63,803 nt of DNA, taken from an uncultured Bacteroidales bacterium (lineage in GTDB: Bacteria > Bacteroidota > Bacteroidia > Bacteroidales > Paludibacteraceae). Below the pieces are notes generated by a model. That model saw only the letters and a program-made list of their open reading frames with translations. It did not search any database and was not told the DNA's origin. The stretch is taken from NCBI GenBank assembly GCA_902780235.1, contig CACZEL010000009.1, positions 1-63,803 on the forward strand, in the 5' to 3' direction. Both the position numbers and the translations under genes were made by a program. Shown piece by piece: positions 51,469 through 61,314 of the stretch (position 1 is the stretch's first letter; each line of letters begins with the position of its first letter).

Positions 51469-54400
51469 ATGAAACGTTTTTTCCTTTTTGCATTGATGGC
51501 ACTGGCAGTGCTGGTTAATGCACAAGCTACAACGTGGAATTTGGACAATTGCACGACTGATGTAACTATGAGGAACGGCGATGTGCTCATCGGTGAGATT
51601 CAGCCCGGTGTTGCCATTAACGTGACGATAGCGGCTGGTGCAAAGGTCACTTTTAACAATGCCCACGTCATCTTTACCCCCAGTGGTAGCGGTCAAAAAG
51701 CTAAGGCGGCTCCTTCGGTGAACTGTCTTGGAGATGCCGAGATTACCATTGTCGGTAATGACAACAAAATCATCAATTCGAACAACGGCCCGGGTATCTA
51801 TATCCCGTCTGGTAAGAAATTGAAGATTTACGGTACGGATGCCGACTCGATTTACATTAAGGGTGGTATCCAGTCTGCCGCTATCGGTGCGTACCATGAC
51901 GTAGATGCCGGAAGTATCCAGATTAACGGCGGTAAGATCGAAGCCCATGGTGGTTACCAGGGTGCCGGTATCGGTGGCGCTCACTGGGCTAACTGTGGTG
52001 CGATTGACATCTACGGCGGTAAGGTAAAAGCCTACGGTGGTGATCGCTCTACGGGTATTGGTTCCGGTTTCGATTCCAGCCAAGCAGGTTATGTCAATAT
52101 CACCTCAATGGAGGGAACATCAACTACCGTTTACGCCGAGGGTGGCTATCGTGCCCCGGGTATCGGTGGCGCTTGCTTAAGCACGTGTGGCTTCATTAAT
52201 ATCTCCGGTCCCCGCGTCAACGTGACGGCTGTCAAAGGAACGGATTCTCCTTGTACCATAGGTTGGGGATTCGGCTGCACCAAGTCCCACGTAGGGAATA
52301 TTACCATCGGCGGACAGACCTATGCCAACGGTGTGGACCGAAGCTATTTCAACTATCCGAACGTACATGACATCGATCTGAGCAAGATGCACAGCGATTT
52401 CACGATGCAGGATGGCGATATCCTTACCGGAACACTGGGCAATGACATGATCCGCGTAATGGTTGCGGACGGCGCGCATGTGACGTTGCGCAATGCCAAT
52501 ATTCCGGAGTTGTTGGGCAAAGGTTCCAACTGCGGTATTGAATGTCTCGGTAATGCGGAAATTACATTGGAGGGAACCAATGAGATCTGGCATCGTGGTG
52601 GTGCTTATTATCCGGCTATTTTCTATCCTGAGAATAAGACCTTGGACATCAAAGGTAACGGTAAACTGATAGCTCATGGTGGAGGTTATTCCGCTGGTAT
52701 CGGTACAGGTGCTTGCACAGCAAAGGGTTATTCATCTGGTCTTTTAGTATTTGATCCGGATGATAAGTCCACTTGTTTGAACAAATGGGCAGGAAACCTC
52801 AATATCTATAGCGGAACGATCGAGGCCTATGGTGGAAATAACGGTCCCGGTATAGGTTCTGCAAGACACGCGCATTGCGGAATGATTCAGATTCTTGGCG
52901 GTAAAGTGACCGCTATTGGTGGAAACCGGGCGCCGGGTATTGGTGCGGCAGCGGTTACTGGGAATATAGGTGAGGAATGGGCGACCGGTACTGATCATCC
53001 GACGGTATGTGGTGTGATACGTCTTTCCGGCGGAACCGTTTATGCACAAGCCGGTAGCGGATATGCTCCTGCTATCGGAGGTTCTGATATTACAAGCTTA
53101 TGTGATAAGATTTATATCGCAAATACCCTCACCAAACTGACGGCTGTCAAAGGAGATTTTGCGCCTAAATGTATAGCCAGCCCGAAGGGTGAGGGAGAAT
53201 ACAATCCGGTTTATATAGCATCCGATACGTATGCGCAAGGTATTGACTTTAGTCCGTATTATTATCCGGACAGCAAAGTCATTAACCTGTCCGAGCAAAA
53301 CACCAATATCTCGGTGCCGGACGGTTATACACTGACGGGTAAGCTTGCTAAAGACTATATGGTTGAAATTGAGGACGGCGCAGAGGTCATCCTTGACGGA
53401 GTAGAAATCGATAATGACGGAGAAAGTTCCAACGCTCCTGCGGCTAATCGTGCTCCGAAGGGCGCAGCGGTGAATATGAACAAATCCGGTATCATGCTCC
53501 AAGGTAACGCAACGCTTCGTCTGAGAGGCGAGACGACCGTCCGCAGCAAAGGCGACGGATGTCCGGGTATTTATGTTCCTTCTGGTAAAGTATTGGAGAT
53601 CAAAGGCGATGGTGTCATGAATGTCTATGGTGGTCGTACCGCTGCCGGTATCGGTGGTGGACTCGATGTGGATGCCGGTCATATCTTGATTGAGGACCAT
53701 GCGTCAGTCAATGCCTATGGCGGTAATGGCGGTGCCGGTATCGGCGGAGGTTATTGGTCCAACTGCGGCGATATCATCATCACGACGGATGGAACTGTGA
53801 ACGCAACCGGTGGTCAGGATGGTACCGGTATCGGCTCCGGATATGACAGCAGTCATGCGGGCAAGATTATCATCCAATACGGTAGTGTCAATGCCACCGG
53901 TGACGGCAAATCTCCGGCTATCGGTGCGGGTTGTATGAGTACCTGCGGTATGATCTATCTCTATTCTACCATCCGCAGCCTGAAGGCGGTGAAGGGTAAC
54001 CAAGCGGATCATAGTATCGGAAAGGGCTACGGCAGGGATTCCCAGCACGGCGGAATCGCGATGGACGACAAGTTCTACTCCCGCGGTATTGATGTCAGCC
54101 CCTATCTCTATCCTAACAACGTAATCGATCTGGCTACTGTCAATTCCGATTTCACGGCTTATCATGGTGCTATTCTGACCGGTAAGTTGAAAGGTGCGTA
54201 CAAGATTTCTATTGAGGACGGCGCAACCATCACGCTTCGTAACGCGGAGATCATGCGTTATGCGCAGACGAACGATATGAGCAACTATTGGCCGGGTATT
54301 ACCTGTAAAGGAAAAGCGATCATCAAACTGGAGGGCACGAACACCGTAATGGGTATGGACCGCAACGATCCGGCAATCTATGTCCCGGAGAACAAGACTC

Positions 54401-57400
54401 TCTTTATCCAAGGACCCGGTACGCTCTATGCACATTCGCAAGGAGCGGCCGCTTCTATCGGTGCCGGTGTAGGTAAACCTTGCGGAAATATCGAGATTCA
54501 GGGTGGTCGTGTAGAGGCGTATAACTTGGATTCCGAGTCAGCACTCTATGGTGCTGGAATCGGTGGTTCCACCGCTAATGGCTCCGCTTTAGGTAAATGT
54601 GGAAATATTATCATCACCGGCGGTACGGTTGTAGCGCGGGGTAACAGTGAAGCCCCGGGTATCGGTACCGGTGCTAACGGATACCTGTCCGCCGACAAGA
54701 AGATTTATATTCTGGGCGGAATCGTGTATGCATACGGCGGTAAGGATGCGCCTGCTATCGGTGCCGGTTGGGGAAGTCAGATCGGCGGTGTTGAGATTTC
54801 GGAAGATGTAGAGTTCCTCCGCGCTGAAGCGGGAGAGGGTGCTGTTTACAGCATCGGTAAATCCATGATCCGTCCGGATAAAGTGACCAAGTGCGGTCCG
54901 GTTAAGGTAGAAGACGAAGTCTATACAGAGGGTATCATCGATGAGGTGTTCTACTATCCTTCGGAGGCTGCTTATTTGCGTTATCGCGCTCCGAAAACCA
55001 TCAAACTTGACACGCTCGCTAATTGGCCCAAACTGGTACTTGTAAATGGCGATAAGATTACCGGTACGCTTCCTAAAGCGATGTTTGTTTCGATTGTCAA
55101 GGGTGCTACCGTTACCTTTGAAAATGTAACCATCAACGGTGTTAACGACGCGCAGAAAAACTATGCAGGTGTTACCTGCGAGGGCGATGCAGTGATCCAA
55201 TTGGTAGGGGCCAATACTGTTAAAGGTAATGATTCCCAGTACCCGGCGTTCTTTGTGCCGGAAGGCGCAACGCTCCAGTTTGGCGGTAGCGGCTCGCTCA
55301 CGGCGAACAGCTGGGGTCTCGCTCCGGCTATCGGCGGTAAACTCAATACCAACTGCGGTAACATCCTTCTTGCCAGCGGTACGTTTGATCTGGAGGGCGG
55401 TGTGAACTGTCCGGCAATCGGTAGTATACAAAACTACGGATGCGGTAATATTACCATAGAAGACGGTGTTAACCTCACGGCTACTAAAGGTGCTATGGCT
55501 CCGTACACCATCGGTCCGGCTAAGTATGGTACCTGCCAAGTGGTCCGAATTGGTAACAAGACCGGCGAAGTAAACGTGAGTCCGTACTATTTCCCGGAGC
55601 AGTATTCTTATGACCCATACCTTCTTGACTTGTCGACCTTGACAAACGATAGGCATGAAGTGTACGTGCAGACGGAAAATACCGTGATAACGGGTACGCT
55701 TCCTGCCGGTGTCAAAGTACAAATCTACATACAAGATCGCAGTATTCAAGGTGTTACCTTACGAAACGTGACTATCAACGGAACCAATAGTTCCGATGCA
55801 CAGTATGCAGGTCTGACACTTACAGGGACAAACATCATCCGCTTGGAGGGTACGAACACGATCCGTGGTTTCTACAAGGATTATCCGGGTATTTATGTGA
55901 ATGCAGATGCTCGACTGATTATCTATGGTCCGGGTACGCTGAATGTTTCAAGCAATGGTAACGCACCTGCTATAGGTGGTACACGCCAATACGGTTGTGG
56001 AGCAATTACCATCAAGGGTGGTACAATCAATGCTACCGGTGGTACCGGCTGTCCGGCTATTGGTGCGGCTCCTAACAAAAAAGTTTGGTCGAATATCGAA
56101 CTCATGGGTGGTACGATTTACGCTACGGGCGGTCTTGACGCTCCTGCTATCGGTGCCGGTCGAGGCGGTGAAGTATATAATGTCGTAATCCATAACAGTA
56201 TTACAAAACTGCGAGCTGCCAAAGGAAGCGGTTCTACTTATTGTATCGGAACGACTGCGGATCCGTCCAAATCTTATGTCACATTTGCGGGGCAGCATTA
56301 TTATCCGGCTAATATTCAAAAAAGTTGTTTTGGTACCGAAAACGTCTTTACGTATGATCCGACGCAAACCTCTTTGATTAAATATAGCATTAATGACGGA
56401 GCAACACTATGGGGTGATTTCAGTAACTTCGAACTTACTGCACCAGAGAACGTGTCCTTCACGTTGGATTATTTTACCTATAATCAAACAGGTAATTCTG
56501 TGAATCCGGCCATTAAATGTTATGGAGGCAACACGATTGCATTAAATGATGAAGGCAAGATCAATATGATAGGCGTTGGTGAGCCGGGTATATGGTGCGC
56601 TGCAAATAAGACAATTACCATCAAGGCTAAAAACGTAAATTATCAGAAAGAATTTGAGATAAATAGCAAGTACGGACCGGCAATCGGTGCATCTAATCTT
56701 ATGCCTTGCGGTAATATTATTATCGAAAGTGGTGTTATTAAGGCTACCGGTGGCGCCGGCAGTCCGGCAATCGGTGGTTATGCAATGTATCCATGCGGCG
56801 ATATTACCATTAAGGGAGGTACCTTGACCCTGAAGGGCGGAAAGAACGCCCCGGCTATCGGTGCAAGCGCAAATGTTGGCGGAAACTGCGGTGCCATCAA
56901 GTTATATAACACGATTACCTCTTTGGAGGCTACCGCAGGTGAAGGTGCTCTCTATAGTGTCGGTAGATCAGAACTTGCTGAATGTGGTACGATTTCGCTC
57001 TATGACAATGGCGAAAGTGCTACTCCGGAAGTAATCGAGAATGGTATCGAGCAAAATCCGTTCATCTATCCGCGTTCAGCCGGTCTGTCGGTTCGCAGGC
57101 TCCTAAACCTCGAGTATCTCGAAGGCGAAGTGAACGAGCGTATTCGTATCGCGCCGGATGCTGTAGTTACCTTCAGCGATGTTACTATCGGCGGTCAGGA
57201 GGGGTACGACTATCATGAGCCGGGTGTTTACTGCGAAGGTAATGCAGGTATTATCCTCATGGGTCACAGCACCGTGCAGTCCTTCAACCCGAACTATCCT
57301 GGTATCTATGTTCCCGAAGGCAGTACGCTGGTTCTCTATGCGCTTGTCGGCTCGACCGATGCAGCGCTGGATGCAACCTGTAAGGGGACGGTGGCACGCG

Positions 57401-58023
57401 TGAATATGCTCAAGAAAGTGAACGGACGCTTTGTTCCTGCTGACGACAGCAATCCGAAGATGGCAGCCGGTATCGGTGGATATATAGATGCCAATGGTAA
57501 ACCGAAGAACTGCGGTAATATCCTCATCAATGGTGCGAACATCACGGCTACCGGTGGTGCAGGTCACCCGGGTATTGGTGGCGGTACGCTCGCTAGTTGC
57601 GGTACGATCACCATCAACGGCGGTTCCGTATTGGCTATCGGCGGTCCGGAAGCACCGGGTATCGGTGCCGGTACAAGCGGTAGTTGCGGCGCTATCCGTC
57701 TGACCAACCAGGTAACCCGCGTAGAGGCACGTGCCGGTGAAGGCGCTCAGAACAGCGTCGGATTCGCTAACACCGATGCTGAAGCGGGTATGGAGAGCTC
57801 TTGTAATGGTATCATCGTAGGCTCTATAGAGTATGGCGAGGGTATCACCGACCCTATCTTCATCTACGAACCGACGGATGAGGAACGTAAGGAAGATATC
57901 GAGATCGTGAACGGTAACGCTCAGACCAATGACGGTAAGATCTATAAGGTAATGATTAATGGTCAGCTGTTGATCATCAATGGCAACCAGATCTACACCA
58001 TCACAGGTCAACGTGTTAAATAA
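51469..58023 (+). CDS. Giant secreted repeat protein (2184 residues), beta-helix-like
   Basis: A signal peptide (KRFFLFALMALAVLVNA) is followed by about eight modules starting near residues 24, 301, 605, 886, 1178, 1385, 1635 and 1877. Each opens with a strand such as TxxxDxxxLTGxLxxxxxVxVxDGAxVTLxNAxI, then CxGxAxIxLxGxN, then GPGIYIPSGKKLxIxG, then several sub-repeats of the form IxGGxVxAxGGxxxxGIGxG. This glycine-rich pattern implies a right-handed beta helix or solenoid, as in large adhesins. Few cysteines, no catalytic motif recognised. It ends KVMINGQLLIINGNQIYTITGQRVK, the C-terminal motif also found in two other secreted proteins. Follows the BspA-like gene in the same operon, so both are likely adhesion proteins. 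Confidence 0.85.
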   Translation: MKRFFLFALMALAVLVNAQATTWNLDNCTTDVTMRNGDVLIGEIQPGVAINVTIAAGAKVTFNNAHVIFTPSGSGQKAKAAPSVNCLGDAEITIVGNDNKIINSNNGPGIYIPSGKKLKIYGTDADSIYIKGGIQSAAIGAYHDVDAGSIQINGGKIEAHGGYQGAGIGGAHWANCGAIDIYGGKVKAYGGDRSTGIGSGFDSSQAGYVNITSMEGTSTTVYAEGGYRAPGIGGACLSTCGFINISGPRVNVTAVKGTDSPCTIGWGFGCTKSHVGNITIGGQTYANGVDRSYFNYPNVHDIDLSKMHSDFTMQDGDILTGTLGNDMIRVMVADGAHVTLRNANIPELLGKGSNCGIECLGNAEITLEGTNEIWHRGGAYYPAIFYPENKTLDIKGNGKLIAHGGGYSAGIGTGACTAKGYSSGLLVFDPDDKSTCLNKWAGNLNIYSGTIEAYGGNNGPGIGSARHAHCGMIQILGGKVTAIGGNRAPGIGAAAVTGNIGEEWATGTDHPTVCGVIRLSGGTVYAQAGSGYAPAIGGSDITSLCDKIYIANTLTKLTAVKGDFAPKCIASPKGEGEYNPVYIASDTYAQGIDFSPYYYPDSKVINLSEQNTNISVPDGYTLTGKLAKDYMVEIEDGAEVILDGVEIDNDGESSNAPAANRAPKGAAVNMNKSGIMLQGNATLRLRGETTVRSKGDGCPGIYVPSGKVLEIKGDGVMNVYGGRTAAGIGGGLDVDAGHILIEDHASVNAYGGNGGAGIGGGYWSNCGDIIITTDGTVNATGGQDGTGIGSGYDSSHAGKIIIQYGSVNATGDGKSPAIGAGCMSTCGMIYLYSTIRSLKAVKGNQADHSIGKGYGRDSQHGGIAMDDKFYSRGIDVSPYLYPNNVIDLATVNSDFTAYHGAILTGKLKGAYKISIEDGATITLRNAEIMRYAQTNDMSNYWPGITCKGKAIIKLEGTNTVMGMDRNDPAIYVPENKTLFIQGPGTLYAHSQGAAASIGAGVGKPCGNIEIQGGRVEAYNLDSESALYGAGIGGSTANGSALGKCGNIIITGGTVVARGNSEAPGIGTGANGYLSADKKIYILGGIVYAYGGKDAPAIGAGWGSQIGGVEISEDVEFLRAEAGEGAVYSIGKSMIRPDKVTKCGPVKVEDEVYTEGIIDEVFYYPSEAAYLRYRAPKTIKLDTLANWPKLVLVNGDKITGTLPKAMFVSIVKGATVTFENVTINGVNDAQKNYAGVTCEGDAVIQLVGANTVKGNDSQYPAFFVPEGATLQFGGSGSLTANSWGLAPAIGGKLNTNCGNILLASGTFDLEGGVNCPAIGSIQNYGCGNITIEDGVNLTATKGAMAPYTIGPAKYGTCQVVRIGNKTGEVNVSPYYFPEQYSYDPYLLDLSTLTNDRHEVYVQTENTVITGTLPAGVKVQIYIQDRSIQGVTLRNVTINGTNSSDAQYAGLTLTGTNIIRLEGTNTIRGFYKDYPGIYVNADARLIIYGPGTLNVSSNGNAPAIGGTRQYGCGAITIKGGTINATGGTGCPAIGAAPNKKVWSNIELMGGTIYATGGLDAPAIGAGRGGEVYNVVIHNSITKLRAAKGSGSTYCIGTTADPSKSYVTFAGQHYYPANIQKSCFGTENVFTYDPTQTSLIKYSINDGATLWGDFSNFELTAPENVSFTLDYFTYNQTGNSVNPAIKCYGGNTIALNDEGKINMIGVGEPGIWCAANKTITIKAKNVNYQKEFEINSKYGPAIGASNLMPCGNIIIESGVIKATGGAGSPAIGGYAMYPCGDITIKGGTLTLKGGKNAPAIGASANVGGNCGAIKLYNTITSLEATAGEGALYSVGRSELAECGTISLYDNGESATPEVIENGIEQNPFIYPRSAGLSVRRLLNLEYLEGEVNERIRIAPDAVVTFSDVTIGGQEGYDYHEPGVYCEGNAGIILMGHSTVQSFNPNYPGIYVPEGSTLVLYALVGSTDAALDATCKGTVARVNMLKKVNGRFVPADDSNPKMAAGIGGYIDANGKPKNCGNILINGANITATGGAGHPGIGGGTLASCGTITINGGSVLAIGGPEAPGIGAGTSGSCGAIRLTNQVTRVEARAGEGAQNSVGFANTDAEAGMESSCNGIIVGSIEYGEGITDPIFIYEPTDEERKEDIEIVNGNAQTNDGKIYKVMINGQLLIINGNQIYTITGQRVK

Positions 58024-58173
58024 ACTGTAAGCTGTCAGTTATCAGCTGTCAGTCTTCAGACAGGCCATGCGGGGCTGATCCCCCGCATGGTTACAAAGCC
58101 CGCAAGGGCAAAACGTTCTTTGACATAATGGATTACCGAATATTAAGGATTAGGGGATTAGATATAAAATTTA
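58024..58173. other. Intergenic region with CTGTCAG array and strong hairpin
   Basis: CTGTAAG, CTGTCAG, TTATCAG, CTGTCAG, TCTTCAG heptamers at about 58025-58059. A perfect 10-bp hairpin CCATGCGGGG (58065-58074) / CCCCGCATGG (58081-58090) and a small GCCC-gcaa-GGGC hairpin (58098-58109) follow. No T-run. Probably the end of the giant gene's transcript. Confidence 0.6.
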
Positions 58174-58250
58174 TCGGAATAAAACTTTTAAAATCTTCGG
58201 AGTAGATTTATTAAAAAGTTCGGAGTAAAATCACGAAAATCTTCGGAATT
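58174..58250 (+). repeat. 23-bp tandem repeats directly upstream of a promoter
   Basis: Units starting TCGGAATAAAA/TCGGAGTAGAT/TCGGAGTAAAA begin at 58174, 58197 and 58220; a fourth start TCGGAATTATT at 58243 runs into the -33 element at 58252. They are about two helical turns long, so they may be binding sites or a promoter-linked repeat. Confidence 0.7.
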
Positions 58251-58251
58251 A

Positions 58252-58283
58252 TTTGCATATATCAAAAAAAAGTAGTACCTTTG
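58252..58283 (+). promoter_or_regulatory. Promoter of DUF4143-type ATPase gene
   Basis: TTTG (58252-58255) and TACCTTTG (58276-58283), 20-bp spacer, then CAGCGGA. The leader holds hairpin GGCAC-aagc-GTGCC (58302-58315) and a 13-base direct repeat AGCGGATTTTTAA at 58285-58297 and 58333-58345. Confidence 0.85.
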
Positions 58284-58356
58284 CAGCGGATTTTTAATCA
58301 AGGCACAAGCGTGCCGAGAAAAAAGACACATTAGCGGATTTTTAAACGATATACAT

Positions 58357-59631
58357 ATGGAATATCTCGAACGAATTGATGACGAACTGCTCAAACGCAA
58401 ATTACGCAGTAGCGCAGCAGTACTGATTGAAGGACCGAAATGGTGTGGAAAAACCTCGACCGGTGCACAGTTGGCAAAGAGTATCATTTATATTCAAAAC
58501 CCAGACCAACGCGTCATGTATCGCAAGATGGCTGATACCCAACCTTCGTTGTTATTGGAAGGCGAAACACCGCGTCTGATCGACGAATGGCAGACGATTC
58601 CGGTCTTGTGGGATGCAGTGCGATTTGCAGCCGACCAAAGGCAACAAATGAATCAGTTCATACTAACAGGCTCGGCTACGCCCTTGGACGAAGAACAAAA
58701 TGAAGAGATGGAGCATACCGGTACGGGACGAATAGCTCGACTGCGTATGCGACCGATGAGTCTGTGGGAGTCGAAGGAGTCGCGTGGACAAGTGTCGCTC
58801 AAAGCACTCTTCGACGGGACGCAGCAGATGGGACTCTTCGAAAGTCCGCTCACCATCAAGGATATCGCTTATGTCATGTGCCGTGGCGGTTGGCCGGGTG
58901 CATTGGCATTGGATAAAGAGGATGCGTTGGAAGTGGCGGTTAACTTAGTGGATGAACTGGTGAACACAGATGTCAATCGCGTGGATGACTCCGAAAAGGA
59001 TCCTGACCGAGTGCGTGCGGTGTTGCGCAGTTATGCTCGAAATATCTCCACCATGACAGCAGCTACTACCATCATGGCGGACGTGCGGGCGAACGATATC
59101 TCTATTACCGACAAGACGCTTACCAGTTACTTGAGAGCATTGCGTCGCCTGTTTGTCATCGAGGATGCCAAGGCTTGGCAACCATCGTTACGCAGCAAGA
59201 CCGGTATTCGTACGTCCCACAAACGCCATTTTGTGGATACAAGTCTGGCTACAGCGGTGTTGGAACTGAATCCGACAAGTGTATTAGAGGACTTCAACCT
59301 GTTTGGATTCTTGTTCGAGGACTTCTGTCTGCGTGACGTGCGTGTATATACTGAGGCACTACGCGGAACCGTCTTCCACTATCACGACAACTCTGATTTG
59401 GAGTCTGACTTGATCATTCGTTTGCACGATGGCCGTTGGGCTGCGGTGGAGGTTAAGACTGGAAGCAAGGAGATTGAAGATGCCGCACAAAACTTGACGG
59501 AATTGGCAAAACAAGTGGATACATCCAAGATTGGTCAACCTGCATTCTTGATGGTCCTAACCGGCGGTCAATACGCATATCGGAGAGACGATGGTGTATA
59601 CGTTGTACCGATCGGCTGTTTAAAGCCGTAA
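58357..59631 (+). CDS. ATPase of the AAA/DUF4143 family
   Basis: 424 residues. Walker A EGPKWCGKTSTG near residue 25-36, Walker B-like RLIDEWQ near 70-80 (LIDEWQTIPVLW), sensor LTGSATP near 105, an RMRPMSLWES segment typical of the family, then a C-terminal nuclease-like DUF4143 region (VKTGSKEIEDA...). These large stand-alone ATPases are widespread in gut bacteria and archaea, often as many copies; their task is unknown. Single-gene unit with its own promoter and a terminator at 59653. Confidence 0.92.
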   Translation: MEYLERIDDELLKRKLRSSAAVLIEGPKWCGKTSTGAQLAKSIIYIQNPDQRVMYRKMADTQPSLLLEGETPRLIDEWQTIPVLWDAVRFAADQRQQMNQFILTGSATPLDEEQNEEMEHTGTGRIARLRMRPMSLWESKESRGQVSLKALFDGTQQMGLFESPLTIKDIAYVMCRGGWPGALALDKEDALEVAVNLVDELVNTDVNRVDDSEKDPDRVRAVLRSYARNISTMTAATTIMADVRANDISITDKTLTSYLRALRRLFVIEDAKAWQPSLRSKTGIRTSHKRHFVDTSLATAVLELNPTSVLEDFNLFGFLFEDFCLRDVRVYTEALRGTVFHYHDNSDLESDLIIRLHDGRWAAVEVKTGSKEIEDAAQNLTELAKQVDTSKIGQPAFLMVLTGGQYAYRRDDGVYVVPIGCLKP

Positions 59632-59652
59632 ACTTTACCTTCCATTTATCGA

Positions 59653-59690
59653 ATAAGCGGTAATCCAATTAAGCGGGTTACCGCTTATTT
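59653..59690 (+). terminator. Terminator after the ATPase gene
   Basis: ATAAGCGGTAA (59653-59663) pairs with TTACCGCTTAT (59678-59688), followed by TTTT. A similar terminator with GGCGGTAA/TTACCGCC lies at 62673-62706. Confidence 0.85.
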
Positions 59691-59750
59691 TATGTCTTTT
59701 GGGAACATTTCGGGACATTTTGGACCAATCATTATTAAATTAGTGAATAG

Positions 59751-59944
59751 ATGAAGCGTATCCTTTTTGCACTGACAGGAGAGAGGATTACCTCTCATCT
59801 GCTCAATAGGATAACAAGTACACCAATACCTATACGTATCAGTACGATGAGCAAGGTAACTGGATCCTCAAGTACACCATGTACTCCGGCGGCTATGAAC
59901 GACCATCCTATGCCATCGAGGAACGTACTATCGTCTATTATTAA
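59751..59944 (+). pseudogene. Decayed relative of the YD-repeat lipoprotein
   Basis: ATG 59751 opens a frame with a signal-like start (MKRILFALTGE), but the recognisable homology is in another frame from 59810 to the TAA at 59942-59944: YTYQYDEQGNWILKYT and IEERTIVYY, matching the C-terminus of the protein at 60508 (FLYEYDEQGNYIRKIT, IETREITYYE). The N-terminal portion of that family is missing, so this is a gene remnant. Confidence 0.75.
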
Positions 59945-59956
59945 CACTTCCTCGAT

Positions 59957-60442
59957 ATGAACCAAAAATTATTTCTAATCATACTGACTATGCTGCTGAA
60001 TCTCTTTGCCGGCTGCACGCATGCCAAGCCGGTACCGGATAGCCCTATTGCTTTCATGGAGTACCGCGTGGATAATGCCACACGCTATCCCACACTTCAT
60101 TTCATCCTTCGTCGCGATGATGACGGACGCTATTGGCTCACCAACGCTTCGAACTGCGATCCCGAGCTGGCACACGCTATCGAAGTGCCTGCCTCCTTTG
60201 CTGAACAACTCAAGCAAATCGTTGTAGAAGAGCGTATGCTCGCATACAAGGAGCATTATATATCATGGCGGCATCGGCACGTATGTGGGGGCTCGGCTTG
60301 GAAACTGTACATCCGCTTCGTGAACAGTGATACCTCCGTCTCCTCCTCCGGGTACATGGTACGCCCGAAGGGAAACGGACTTAAACGACTCGAATCGCTC
60401 TGTCTCGAGACATGGAAGAACGCAAAACAACCGGAAAAATAA
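59957..60442 (+). CDS. Hypothetical lipoprotein
   Basis: 161 residues, ATG 59957 right after the gene remnant. Signal peptide ends LLNLFAGC. The mature part begins THAKPVPDSPIAFMEYRVDNATRYPTLHFILRRDDDGRYWLTNASNCDPELAHAIEVPASFAEQLKQIVVEERM, with a likely disulfide region (NCD, HVCGG). No family recognised. A short stretch after it (60456-60510) encodes a signal-like start (MKRTILLALNCLFALN) without a mature part, probably another fragment. Confidence 0.65.
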   Translation: MNQKLFLIILTMLLNLFAGCTHAKPVPDSPIAFMEYRVDNATRYPTLHFILRRDDDGRYWLTNASNCDPELAHAIEVPASFAEQLKQIVVEERMLAYKEHYISWRHRHVCGGSAWKLYIRFVNSDTSVSSSGYMVRPKGNGLKRLESLCLETWKNAKQPEK

Positions 60443-60507
60443 AACTTACACACGTATGAAAAGGACTATCCTTTTAGCACTCAACTGTCTCTTCGCACTC
60501 AACAATT

Positions 60508-61314
60508 ATGAAAAAATATTTTTATTTGCTTCCTCTCATCCTTATTGGATGTAAGAACACAGCTTTACCGCCATCAACCGACAAGGAAGATTTGCATCTT
60601 GCAGGACCGGTACAGACGGTCGCAATCACCGAGTATGACGCCATCCTGGAGAACGGCGAGTTCGTGCCGCTGGATACCCTCACCACCCGCACCATCACTT
60701 TCTCCCAAGACGGACATATAGAGAAGATGGTACACGAAAACGGCGAGGAACACTATTTCTACACCCCCGGATGCCGCACCATCAAACGCTATGACATAGC
60801 CGGCGAACCGGATCACGACGAGATAGCCCGATACGATGCCAAAGGCGATATGGTTTCATGGGGTTTGTACGGCGCGGATGGCGCAGTCATGTCCCGAGAG
60901 GAGTACAGCTATGTCAGCCATCGATGTATCGAGAAACATGTCTTCGACGGCGGCGATGAGGAGAGCCTTATCGTACGCGATTATCGCTACGATGATGCAG
61001 GACGTGTACTCGCTTATTCCGCTTTTGAACCGAAGGGAACCCTCGCCTATAAATGGAACTGCGCTTACGATGAGCAGGGAAAACCCGTTTGCGAACATTG
61101 GATAGATGAGAACGACAGGGTCATGTCCACCGATATTTATACCTATAACGATCACGGACTCATTGCCTCGGATCAAGCCGATTTATACTACAATACCTTT
61201 TTGTACGAATACGACGAACAAGGCAATTACATCCGAAAAATAACCACGCCTTCCGAAAACGACGAACGACTCGTTTACACCATCGAGACCCGAGAAATAA
61301 CGTATTACGAATAA
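60508..61314 (+). CDS. YD/RHS-like repeat lipoprotein
   Basis: 268 residues. Signal peptide ends LLPLILIGC. Repeats reminiscent of RHS/YD proteins (RYDAKGDMVSWGLYGADGAV, YRYDDAGRVLAYSAFEPKGTL, YDEQGKPVCEHWIDENDRVMSTDIYTYNDHGLIASD, YDEQGNYIRKITT) make up the mature part, so it is probably a beta-rich surface protein. A remnant of a relative lies at 59751-59944. Its stop overlaps the next start (ATAATGA). Confidence 0.75.
   Translation: MKKYFYLLPLILIGCKNTALPPSTDKEDLHLAGPVQTVAITEYDAILENGEFVPLDTLTTRTITFSQDGHIEKMVHENGEEHYFYTPGCRTIKRYDIAGEPDHDEIARYDAKGDMVSWGLYGADGAVMSREEYSYVSHRCIEKHVFDGGDEESLIVRDYRYDDAGRVLAYSAFEPKGTLAYKWNCAYDEQGKPVCEHWIDENDRVMSTDIYTYNDHGLIASDQADLYYNTFLYEYDEQGNYIRKITTPSENDERLVYTIETREITYYE

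Noticed and set aside
54589-55749. Minus-strand frame of 386 codons within the giant gene
   Set aside because: It arises from the glycine-rich repeat codons read backwards; no promoter, start signal or family motif.
58174-58250. CRISPR array reading of the 23-bp repeats
   Set aside because: There are no spacers: the units are contiguous, AT-rich and imperfect, with no cas genes nearby.
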